Below, piece after piece: positions 1-5,059 of a stretch of 5,059 bases of DNA. Source of the stretch: Candidatus Omnitrophica bacterium UBA1443 (GTDB lineage: Bacteria > Omnitrophota > Omnitrophia > Omnitrophales > Aquincolibacteriaceae); contig DCTJ01000044.1 of NCBI GenBank assembly GCA_002329545.1, positions 3,109 to 8,167 of the forward strand, given 5' to 3'. The position numbers and the translations under genes were made by a program. The notes beneath the pieces are model-generated. The model did no database searches. It was not told the DNA's origin and was given only the letters and a program-made list of their open reading frames with translations. Position 1 is the first letter of the stretch. Every line of letters begins with the position of its first letter.

Positions 1-948
1 CACAAGCGGGACACCGGAATCTCCACACTTCCGAACTTGAGCATCCAGCGGAATGTCTCCCAAAAACGGGATTTGAAAATCTTCCGCCATTTTTTCTCCT
101 CCCCCTTTTCCAAACACGGGACCCGTCATGTTTTCGACAATCCCCAGGATCGGAATCTCAAGTTGACGAAACATATTGACCGCCCTTCGGACATCGCTTA
201 AGGCCACCTCTTGCGGCGTGGTTACAACGACCACGCCTGAAACATGCGTCCACTGTGACAGGGAAAGCTGGACGTCCCCTGTCCCGGGCGGAAGATCCAC
301 CACGAGATAATCAAGTTCCCCCCACTCCACACGATGTAAAAATTCCTGTATTGTCTTGTGAAGCAACGGTCCGCGCCAGATGATGGGCTTATCAGGATCG
401 GTAAACAACCCGATGGAAATCACCTTGATCCCGTGTGCCTCCAGCGGCAAAATCTTGTTCTCCGTCGTCCCTTCCGGCTGTTGATCATTTCGCACTCCCA
501 GCATCAAAGGAATGTTGGGCCCGTAGATATCAGCGTCCATGATGCCCACCTTAGAATTCATTTTCGCGAGCGCGAGAGCGAGATTAACAGCCACCGTGGA
601 TTTTCCCACGCCCCCTTTTCCGCTCGCGACCGCGATCACCTGCTTGACACCTCGTATGGGCCCGGGACGAAATTCCGTCGGCTTACCGCCCTGTGATTTT
701 CCCGAAAACTGGATTTCGACACTCGTCGCGCCCGATTCCTGAAGCACACGCCCGATTTCAGCCTTAAGCGCGTCGAGCATCTTCGAATCTCCCGAGGGGT
801 CCTCCATGTGAAGAAACACACGGGTTTCATCGATGCTGATTTCTCTCACAAGTCCGAGAGACATCATATCTTTTTTCAGCAGGGGTTCCCCAACTCGCTT
901 GAGACATTCCATAACTTTTTCACGCGTTAAATGCTGGGAAGTTGACAT
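1..948 (-). CDS. mrp: Mrp/ApbC (NBP35-like) P-loop ATPase, iron-sulfur carrier family, 3' end cut by window edge
   Basis: The first 316 residues are visible; the C-terminus lies beyond the left edge. Residues about 8-80 resemble a MIP18/DUF59 domain (LGLV at 31-34). The rest is a MinD/Mrp-type ATPase: deviant Walker A GKGGVGKST at 110-118 with both lysines (K111, K116), switch I DADIYGP at 138-144, and Walker B region DYLVVDLPPGTGD at 213-225. In the known family these proteins bind an Fe4S4 cluster between two protomers in the cytoplasm and pass it to apo-proteins. Oddly, the CxxC that normally follows the ENM motif is absent: ENMTGPVFGKGGGEK (272-286) runs straight through. The only visible cysteines are C15 and C308. 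The ATG at 948 is preceded by GAGAGG with a 6-base spacer, which supports this start. It lies 27 bases after the CPBP gene and is probably in the same transcript. Family assignment is sure; the cluster-carrier function is not. Confidence 0.93.
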   Translation of the reverse strand, partial: MSTSQHLTREKVMECLKRVGEPLLKKDMMSLGLVREISIDETRVFLHMEDPSGDSKMLDALKAEIGRVLQESGATSVEIQFSGKSQGGKPTEFRPGPIRGVKQVIAVASGKGGVGKSTVAVNLALALAKMNSKVGIMDADIYGPNIPLMLGVRNDQQPEGTTENKILPLEAHGIKVISIGLFTDPDKPIIWRGPLLHKTIQEFLHRVEWGELDYLVVDLPPGTGDVQLSLSQWTHVSGVVVVTTPQEVALSDVRRAVNMFRQLEIPILGIVENMTGPVFGKGGGEKMAEDFQIPFLGDIPLDAQVRKCGDSGVPLV

Positions 949-975
949 TCGACACCTCTCATTTAATTTTTCAGC

Positions 976-1845
976 TCAGGATTTTGCCGCCACCGAAGAA
1001 GGCCTGAGCGTTCGATACAAAATACACGCGAGTAGCATAAGAAACACCCACCCGATCACCCCGTCATAAACCAGCTTGGATCCCCAAAACATCGTCCGTT
1101 CACCTTGGAATTTGATAAAAAGGTCGTCCAGACGGATGAAAAAGACACATCCCGCGTGGAGACCAATCGAGGGATAAAGAGAACCGCTTTTATAGGCCGC
1201 CGTATTCAGGGCAAATCCGAAGAGAAAAAGCCCCACGGCCTCCGGCCAAAATCTTGGCCACTCAGCGAGCGAAACAAAGGGCGCCCCAATCAGCTTCAAC
1301 CCATCGATAAAATCCGGATCCGGACCGATAAAGATTTTTTTCATTCCAATGAAATGGATCAGGGAGTAAAAAACACAGGTGACAAGAACCGCTATCAGAA
1401 CACGATTCTTAAACGCCTTCTGAAGGAAGCGGAAAATAAAGCCCCGGAAAAAGAACTCCTCAATCACACCGATCAGAAGCCCCGTCGCCAGCGCGAGCGA
1501 GACTTTCGAGACCCAGTCCATCAGGGATAGTGACGGGATCACGAATCGCGCGTTATTAAAAACAATATTCAGCGCGCTGGTGAGTAACAATGTCAGAATT
1601 CCGGCCAAAAAACCCATCGCCAAAAGAGAGAGACTGTTTTTCTCCCATAGCAGGCCAAACCGGCGCAACGTTTCTTTTTTGATCCTGACGAAAATGACAA
1701 TCGCGAGCAATGTCCCGATCATCACCAATCGGTTGAAAATCCTCTCGAATTTAAACGGAAGAAAATCATAAAGAAGGGGGGTGAGAAAAGCGCTTAAGAG
1801 CAAGATACTTCCAAAAATTACGAGAAATCGAATGAAACCTTTCAT
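976..1845 (-). CDS. CPBP (CAAX/Abi) family intramembrane glutamic protease homologue
   Basis: This is a 289-residue, very hydrophobic protein with roughly seven membrane segments (about 5-24, 38-53, 72-96, 113-130, 148-166, 202-220 and 262-279). It carries the CPBP/Abi motifs: EEFFFRG with E129, E130 and R134, then FYSLIH with H164, then GLHAG with H230. In the family, these glutamates and histidines form the intramembrane active site, as in Rce1-type CAAX proteases. The third motif is HAGCV, so the asparagine often found four residues after the histidine is replaced by valine (V234). A loop of about 35 residues separates motifs two and three. The ATG at 1845 has a strong GAGGAG Shine-Dalgarno sequence at 1855-1860 with a 9-base spacer. 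The substrate is unknown: relatives have been linked to prenyl-protein processing, bacteriocin immunity or membrane-protein maturation, and nothing here decides between them. It lies 45 bases after ridA and 27 bases before mrp, all in the same direction. Confidence 0.9.
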   Translation of the reverse strand: MKGFIRFLVIFGSILLLSAFLTPLLYDFLPFKFERIFNRLVMIGTLLAIVIFVRIKKETLRRFGLLWEKNSLSLLAMGFLAGILTLLLTSALNIVFNNARFVIPSLSLMDWVSKVSLALATGLLIGVIEEFFFRGFIFRFLQKAFKNRVLIAVLVTCVFYSLIHFIGMKKIFIGPDPDFIDGLKLIGAPFVSLAEWPRFWPEAVGLFLFGFALNTAAYKSGSLYPSIGLHAGCVFFIRLDDLFIKFQGERTMFWGSKLVYDGVIGWVFLMLLACILYRTLRPSSVAAKS

Positions 1846-1868
1846 GATGTAAAACTCCTCCCCCGGCC

Positions 1869-1890
1869 AAGGGACCGTTTTTGTTCCCTT
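1869..1890 (-). repeat. Small inverted repeat between ridA and the CPBP gene
   Basis: Arms AAGGGA and TCCCTT (1869-1874 and 1885-1890) can form a 6-bp stem with a 10-base loop. It begins directly after the ridA stop codon and ends 8 bases before the CPBP ribosome-binding site. On the transcribed strand no U-run follows, so it is not a classical intrinsic terminator. It could be a weak 3'-end hairpin or chance. Confidence 0.3.
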
Positions 1891-2346
1891 TTATTTTAAT
1901 TCGAGAATCAGTTCAATCTCAACTGTGGCATTCATCGGAAGGCTGGCCACCCCCACCGCGGAGCGGGCATGACTTCCCGCCTCTCCCAATACCGCTCCAA
2001 GAATTTCCGATGCCCGGTTCAGGACGGCGGGAACTTCGTGGAAATCCGGCGCCGTCTGGACAAACCCGTTCATTTTGACTATGCGCGCGATCCTTTCCGA
2101 CCCTACGAGATGATGCACAACACTCAGGGCATTCAACACGGCAAGCTCGGCCGCCTTTTTCCCCTCCTCAATCGTCCGGTCATCTCCCACCTTCCCCGCC
2201 AGAATTTCTCCGTTCCGATCCCTGGAAATCTGTCCGCTCAGGAATACGAGACTGCCAGAGACCACAAAAGGCTTATAAAGTCCGACAGGTTTTGGTGCGG
2301 GAGGTAACGAAAGCCCCAGTTCAAGCAATTTCGATTCTATGTTCAT
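1891..2346 (-). CDS. RidA family protein (YjgF/YER057c/UK114)
   Basis: This is a 151-residue RidA-fold protein that spans the whole family domain. E. coli RidA uses R105 and E120 to bind imine/enamine intermediates. The equivalents are visible as R128 in HARSAVGVASLP and E143 in VEIE, with the same 15-residue spacing. SGQI at 37-40 matches the family core. The protein is about 20 residues longer at the N-terminus than E. coli RidA; the opening SKLLELGLSLPPAPKPVG is typical of a longer RidA-like subgroup found in many bacteria. Family members form trimers and deaminate reactive 2-aminoacrylate-type enamines in the cytoplasm; that activity is inferred here. I chose the ATG at 2346 because the protein then begins like its relatives. 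A TTG in frame at 2364 would add six residues, but no better ribosome site precedes it. Upstream of the ATG there is only a weak GTGGAT. The 102-base gap before it is the largest in the window. Confidence 0.9.
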   Translation of the reverse strand: MNIESKLLELGLSLPPAPKPVGLYKPFVVSGSLVFLSGQISRDRNGEILAGKVGDDRTIEEGKKAAELAVLNALSVVHHLVGSERIARIVKMNGFVQTAPDFHEVPAVLNRASEILGAVLGEAGSHARSAVGVASLPMNATVEIELILELK

Positions 2347-2448
2347 AATATCCACTAATCCCAAAACATTCCCGTAATTTGCCCCTTGCTATTTTTTCAC
2401 CAACAAAACCAGCTGAGAAAATAATTCGCGGGGGCCTCAAAATGAAAA
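2347..2448 (-). other. Intergenic gap between ubiE and ridA
   Basis: This 102-base gap holds the 3' half of the hairpin over the ubiE stop, then an AT-rich leader to ridA. I looked for -35/-10 pairs on the transcribed strand and saw none that was convincing. Together with the hairpin, the gap is the most likely place for a transcription-unit boundary in the window, but this is inference. Confidence 0.4.
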
Positions 2449-2460
2449 TCATTTTGAGGC
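2434..2460 (-). repeat. Perfect inverted repeat spanning the ubiE stop codon (hairpin)
   Basis: The 27 bases form a perfect inverted repeat: arms GCCTCAAAATGA and TCATTTTGAGGC pair over 12 bp around a 3-base TTT loop (minus-strand reading). The 5' arm encodes the last Ala-Ser-Lys of the methyltransferase and its TGA stop. After the 3' arm comes CCCCGCGAATT, with no U-run, so it does not meet the usual intrinsic-terminator pattern. It may act as a 3'-end stabiliser, a weak or factor-assisted terminator, or a transcript boundary between ubiE and ridA. Confidence 0.75.
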
Positions 2461-3165
2461 TATGATAAGCGTCGCCACGTCAAAAGCAAAACGTTTTAAT
2501 CGGATATTCCTCAATCCGGCGTTTTCCATCAAATCCACCGTCTTCTCGGGTCGCTGAAAACCCCGCACCGATGAGGACAAAAAGTGATAGGCCTGGTGAT
2601 TTCCCGAAATGATCCCTCCGAGCGCGGGCAAAATCCACCTGAGATACGGATAAAAAAAGAAAGCGGTGATACCTCGGGGACGTGTCAGATCTAAAAGGGC
2701 CACCCTCCCGCCGGGGCTTAAAACGCGGTTAATTTCTTTCAAAAATGCCGGCACATCCTGAACACTTCGCAACGTAAAAGCCGAAATAATCAGATCAAAA
2801 CTGCCTTCTAGAAAAGGAAGTTTTTCAAAATCTTCTTCAATCCAGACCGCTGCCCCCTCAACTGTTTCGCGCGCCTTCTTAAGCATTTCAGAAGAAAAAT
2901 CCAGCCCAACCGCGAAATCCCATTTTCTCGCTTTCAAAAAACATTCCAGAAATTTTCCGGTCCCGCACCCAAGATCAAGAATGGTCTTCGCCCGCGGCCG
3001 ATCACCCACCTCCCCGCCAAGAAGGATTTCACAGGACTTCTGACGCCAGCGTTCCGACATTCCAAAGCTCAAGATTTGATTTAGGAAATCGTAACGTGGC
3101 GTAATTGAGTTAAAAGAGCTTCGAATGAATGCCTTTTCCGGCGCCGTATAACTTTTGTCTTTCAT
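2449..3165 (-). CDS. UbiE/MenG-like class I SAM-dependent methyltransferase, probable demethylmenaquinone methyltransferase
   Basis: This is a 238-residue protein, close to the length of E. coli UbiE. It carries the UbiE N-terminal signature FNSITPRYDFLNQILSFGMS (18-37) followed by ERW, SAM motif I ILDLGCGTGK (62-71), the ribose-binding acid D89 in GLDFS, the FTLRSV segment (130-135, FGLRNV in UbiE) and RVLSPGGRVALLDLTRP (147-163). YHFLSSSV (193-200) matches the UbiE YRYLAESI region. Such enzymes add the final C-methyl group to (demethyl)menaquinol at the membrane. Two features deviate: the signature histidine before Trp40 is Glu38, and the classical end GVVALHRGYK is replaced by FDVATLIIASK. 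The ATG at 3165 overlaps the upstream stop as ATGA, with AGAGG five bases before it. The mqnC context supports a menaquinone role, but another quinone-like or unrelated substrate remains possible because of the altered C-terminus. Confidence 0.85.
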   Translation of the reverse strand: MKDKSYTAPEKAFIRSSFNSITPRYDFLNQILSFGMSERWRQKSCEILLGGEVGDRPRAKTILDLGCGTGKFLECFLKARKWDFAVGLDFSSEMLKKARETVEGAAVWIEEDFEKLPFLEGSFDLIISAFTLRSVQDVPAFLKEINRVLSPGGRVALLDLTRPRGITAFFFYPYLRWILPALGGIISGNHQAYHFLSSSVRGFQRPEKTVDLMENAGLRNIRLKRFAFDVATLIIASK

Positions 3166-3680
3166 GACAACCTCTTCGTCATCCTGTAATCATCCATCAC
3201 AAACCCCTCGCCAATATCCTGAATGATCGATTCAGCTATCCGGAATCCCATGCTTTCGTAAGCCCGAATAGCTCTATTATTTTGTTTATTCACAGTCAGA
3301 GTGACTTCGGAATACCCTTCGCGCTCGGCCCATCCCTCGATAAAAGTCATCATCTTTCTTCCGTGCCCTTTTCCGCGTTCCTCGGCCCTGAGATAGATTT
3401 TACTCAAAAAAAGTCGTCCCTCCGCCTGTGGCTGTATCGCGAAATATCCGAGAATCTCCATTCCCCGCGACAATTGAAAGTAACGATACCCCCGCTGAAT
3501 TTGCTCCGCGATCGCCCGTTCGGATTGGAAGTTTTTCAGCATAAAATCAATCTGTTCAGAGGGGACTATCCCCGCGTAACATTCACGCCATATCAGGGAA
3601 GCAAGTCGGGCTACCTCGGCCATCTGAACCGTGTCCAGAACCGGTTCAATCTGAACCTCCTGATGGGAACTTCTCTGCAT
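3162..3680 (-). CDS. GNAT family N-acetyltransferase
   Basis: This is a 172-residue single-domain GNAT protein. The acetyl-CoA pyrophosphate loop is visible as RGKGHG (102-107) after the beta strand LSKIYL (92-97), and motif B is NNRAIRAYESMGF (134-146). The N-terminal IWRECYAGIVPSEQIDFML (30-48) resembles a common subgroup of bacterial GNATs in which QIDYML is conserved. Family members transfer acetyl from acetyl-CoA to an amine on a small molecule, peptide or protein; the acceptor cannot be read from the sequence. The ATG at 3680 has CAGGAG at 3691-3696 with a 10-base spacer. It starts 35 bases after mqnC, and its TGA overlaps the ATG of the methyltransferase gene by four bases, which suggests translational coupling. 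It therefore sits inside an apparent menaquinone gene set without a known role in that pathway. Confidence 0.92.
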   Translation of the reverse strand: MQRSSHQEVQIEPVLDTVQMAEVARLASLIWRECYAGIVPSEQIDFMLKNFQSERAIAEQIQRGYRYFQLSRGMEILGYFAIQPQAEGRLFLSKIYLRAEERGKGHGRKMMTFIEGWAEREGYSEVTLTVNKQNNRAIRAYESMGFRIAESIIQDIGEGFVMDDYRMTKRLS

Positions 3681-3715
3681 TGTTCAATCACTCCTGAAAA
3701 AAGTAGACAATTGTT

Positions 3716-4813
3716 TTATTTTAAGTGAATTCTCTCATCCGCTTCATCAAAAGTTTTTAGTACTTCATAATCCGTATTTCGTTGGACGGGAACAAATCCC
3801 GCATCACGGATCAGCCGGATGAGATCCTCCCTGCGGGTCGTCACCTTGATCCCGGTCGGCTCAAGAACCTTGTCTTCAATCAGCGTTCCTCCCACATCAT
3901 CGCATCCGAATGCCAGAGCAATTTGAGCGAGTTTCATGCCCTCCGTAAGCCAACCCGCCTGAATATGTTCAATGTTGTCCAGCATCATCCGGGAAATAGC
4001 GACGGTCCGGAGATAATCGTCCCCTCCCGTCGATCGAATGCCCTGCATCGCCGTGTTTGTTGAAATGAAGCTCCAGGGGATAAAGGAACGAAAACCATTC
4101 GTTTTGTCCTGAAGTTCGCGAAGTTTCAGGAGATGGACGATTCTTTCCTCTTTCGTTTCAATATGCCCAAACACCATCGTCGCTGTTGTTTTGAGACCCG
4201 CCTCATGCGCCATGGCCATGACTTCAAGCCATCGCTCGGCAGAAATCTTTTTCGGGCTGATCTTTTGACGAACGCGTTCCACAAGAATTTCCGCGCCCCC
4301 GCCCGGCAAAGAGTTCAGACCCGCCGCTTTGAACATCCGAAAAAGGTCCGGCAGCTCAACCCCGCTTTTCTTCGACAAGACATCCATTTCAATCGCCGAA
4401 AACGAGTGAATCTGAATTTGGGGGAACTTTTCGTGAATGGCCCGGACCATGGCCAGATAGTCATCAAGCTCCAAATCAGGATGGATTCCTCCCTGGATCA
4501 AAACCTGCGTTCCACCTTCGTCCGCGAGCTCCTGAACCTTACGGAGAATGACGCCTAAAGGAAGGACAAAGGCTTCAGGTGATCCCGGAGGGCAATGAAA
4601 CGCGCAAAAATCACAGCCAATAGTGCAAACATTCGTATAACTGATATTACGATCCACGACAAACGTAACGGCCCGTGGAGAAACCCGCGGCGTCAACTTT
4701 TGCGCCGCCATCCCGAGATCAAGAAGGTCACAGGAAAAGAGCTCGACTCCTTCTTCAAGAGTCAATCGTTCCCCCGCCAATCGTTTTCGCAATATTTGTT
4801 GATGGCTGTTCAT
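3716..4813 (-). CDS. mqnC: Cyclic dehypoxanthinyl futalosine synthase (radical SAM)
   Basis: This is a 365-residue radical SAM enzyme. Its Fe4S4-binding CxxxCxxC is C63, C67 and C70 within YTNVCTIGCDFCAF, preceded by FVVDRNIS, a typical MqnC opening. LIQGGIHPDL (105-114), SLPGGGAEIL (168-177), TTATMVFGHIET (209-220) and FIPWSF (244-249) belong to the MqnC/MqnE/CofH group. The C-terminal DNIEHIQAGWLTEG (279-292) and GFVPVQRNTDYE (339-350) fit MqnC better than MqnE or CofH. MqnC cyclises dehypoxanthine futalosine in the cytoplasm, in the futalosine route to menaquinone. An extra cysteine, C74, follows the cluster motif where relatives usually have Tyr-Arg. I chose the ATG at 4813; a TTG at 4831 would add six residues but has no ribosome site, whereas GCGGGA lies upstream of the ATG, though rather far. 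It follows the probable mqnA by 72 bases. Confidence 0.92.
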   Translation of the reverse strand: MNSHQQILRKRLAGERLTLEEGVELFSCDLLDLGMAAQKLTPRVSPRAVTFVVDRNISYTNVCTIGCDFCAFHCPPGSPEAFVLPLGVILRKVQELADEGGTQVLIQGGIHPDLELDDYLAMVRAIHEKFPQIQIHSFSAIEMDVLSKKSGVELPDLFRMFKAAGLNSLPGGGAEILVERVRQKISPKKISAERWLEVMAMAHEAGLKTTATMVFGHIETKEERIVHLLKLRELQDKTNGFRSFIPWSFISTNTAMQGIRSTGGDDYLRTVAISRMMLDNIEHIQAGWLTEGMKLAQIALAFGCDDVGGTLIEDKVLEPTGIKVTTRREDLIRLIRDAGFVPVQRNTDYEVLKTFDEADERIHLK

Positions 4814-4850
4814 ATCATTTTTCCCGCGCAAGTCGCAATGATTTCATTTT

Positions 4851-4881
4851 AAATTTAACTTTGCCGTTGACTGTTAAATTT
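4851..4881 (-). promoter_or_regulatory. AT-rich inverted repeat upstream of mqnC
   Basis: Arms AAATTTAAC and GTTAAATTT (4851-4859 and 4873-4881) are perfect inverted repeats of 9 bp separated by 13 bases. The repeat begins 4 bases after the mqnA stop codon and ends 37 bases before the mqnC ATG. No U-run follows on the transcribed strand. A weak promoter-like TTAACA with a downstream TTTAAA-type box overlaps it, so an operator or promoter role is possible. A simple RNA hairpin between two operon genes is equally possible. Confidence 0.4.
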
Positions 4882-4885
4882 TTCG

Positions 4886-5059
4886 CTACTCAAAGAACTC
4901 CAGTGGTTTCGGCTCAGGAGCAAGGTTCTCCCGGAAAGCCAGATCATAAAACCGCAAAAGCCCGCGAATCATTTCCTCATCAAGATCATAACGCAGGTTG
5001 ACGAAGTACCCGAGCATGGAGACAAACTTTTTCTCATCTGGCATGACCCCAAGGGCATT
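4886..5059 (-). CDS. mqnA: C-terminal end of probable chorismate dehydratase MqnA, 5' part outside window
   Basis: Only the last 57 residues are present, ending in TAG at 4886-4888; the frame is open to the right edge. The segment YFVNLRYDLDEEMIRGLLRFYDLAF followed by LAPEPKPLEFFE (read in two parts, about 18-42 and 46-57 of the fragment) resembles the MqnA C-terminus, where a short helix ending in Arg-Tyr-x-Leu precedes a GL..FY.LA helix and a final L.F. MqnA dehydrates chorismate to 3-[(1-carboxyvinyl)oxy]benzoate, the first step of the futalosine route, and is often encoded beside mqnC. The catalytic and ligand-binding residues are outside the window, so the call rests on a short match plus context. 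MqnD, a related periplasmic-binding-protein-like fold enzyme, is the main alternative. Confidence 0.62.
   Translation of the reverse strand, partial: NALGVMPDEKKFVSMLGYFVNLRYDLDEEMIRGLLRFYDLAFRENLAPEPKPLEFFE

Noticed and set aside
564..590. Simple-sequence stretch of repeated GCGAG units in mrp
   Set aside because: It encodes the ordinary LALALAK helix after Walker A and needs no other explanation.
1105..1530. Plus-strand open frame of 141 codons inside the CPBP gene
   Set aside because: The product is charged and low in recognisable motifs, and it is the antisense shadow of a clear membrane protein on the minus strand. No ribosome site or family match was seen.
1869..1890. Intrinsic terminator after ridA
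   Set aside because: The stem is only 6 bp and no U-run follows on the transcribed strand; the next gene starts close behind with a strong ribosome site.
2347..2364. TTG start for the RidA-family protein giving six extra residues
   Set aside because: The ATG at 2346 matches the usual start of relatives; the TTG has no better ribosome site.
3282..3728. Plus-strand open frame of 148 codons over the GNAT gene
   Set aside because: It is antisense to a well-supported GNAT gene and has no recognisable domain.
4133..4558. Plus-strand open frame of 141 codons inside mqnC
   Set aside because: It is antisense to the conserved radical SAM core; the residue mix is typical of a shadow frame.
3716..4813. 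MqnE (aminofutalosine synthase) or CofH identity for the radical SAM gene
   Set aside because: The group shares many motifs, but the VVDRNISYTNVC opening and the QRNTDYE ending fit MqnC best.
4814..4831. TTG start for MqnC giving six extra residues
   Set aside because: No Shine-Dalgarno sequence precedes it, and the ATG at 4813 gives an N-terminus that fits the family.

Overview
All recognisable genes lie on the minus strand, so transcription runs from the right edge of the window to the left. In transcription order they are: the C-terminal end of a probable mqnA, mqnC, a GNAT acetyltransferase, a ubiE/menG-type methyltransferase, a RidA-family protein, a CPBP (Abi) membrane protease homologue, and an Mrp/ApbC-type P-loop ATPase cut by the left edge. 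Coding density is high. The largest intergenic gap is 102 bases, and no stretch of 300 bases lacks a gene. I see no tRNA, rRNA, CRISPR array, insertion sequence or phage signature.

The clearest biological theme is menaquinone synthesis by the futalosine route. MqnC is recognised with confidence, and the fragment upstream of it looks like the end of MqnA, the first enzyme of that route. Two genes downstream lies a UbiE/MenG-like methyltransferase, the class that performs the last methylation of menaquinone. A GNAT acetyltransferase sits between mqnC and ubiE, and its stop codon overlaps the ubiE start in an ATGA junction. It is therefore probably co-expressed with the pathway, although no role for it in menaquinone synthesis is known to me. 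The other three genes (ridA, CPBP, mrp) are short-spaced and co-directional, but have no evident pathway link to menaquinone.

The organism is a bacterium with medium GC content and ordinary Shine-Dalgarno signals. The futalosine pathway fits many lineages (for example Deltaproteobacteria-like groups, Nitrospirae/Nitrospinae-like groups, Chlamydiae/Planctomycetes relatives, Deinococcus-Thermus, Epsilonproteobacteria). Several proteins are divergent from textbook members, which suggests a less-studied lineage, but I cannot name it from this sequence.

I do not see a new defence or mobile system here. The points worth checking are an Mrp ATPase that lacks the CxxC iron-sulfur motif where it is expected, a perfect 12-bp-stem inverted repeat built over the ubiE stop codon, an AT-rich 9-bp inverted repeat just before mqnC, and a UbiE homologue whose C-terminal signature differs from that of classical UbiE.
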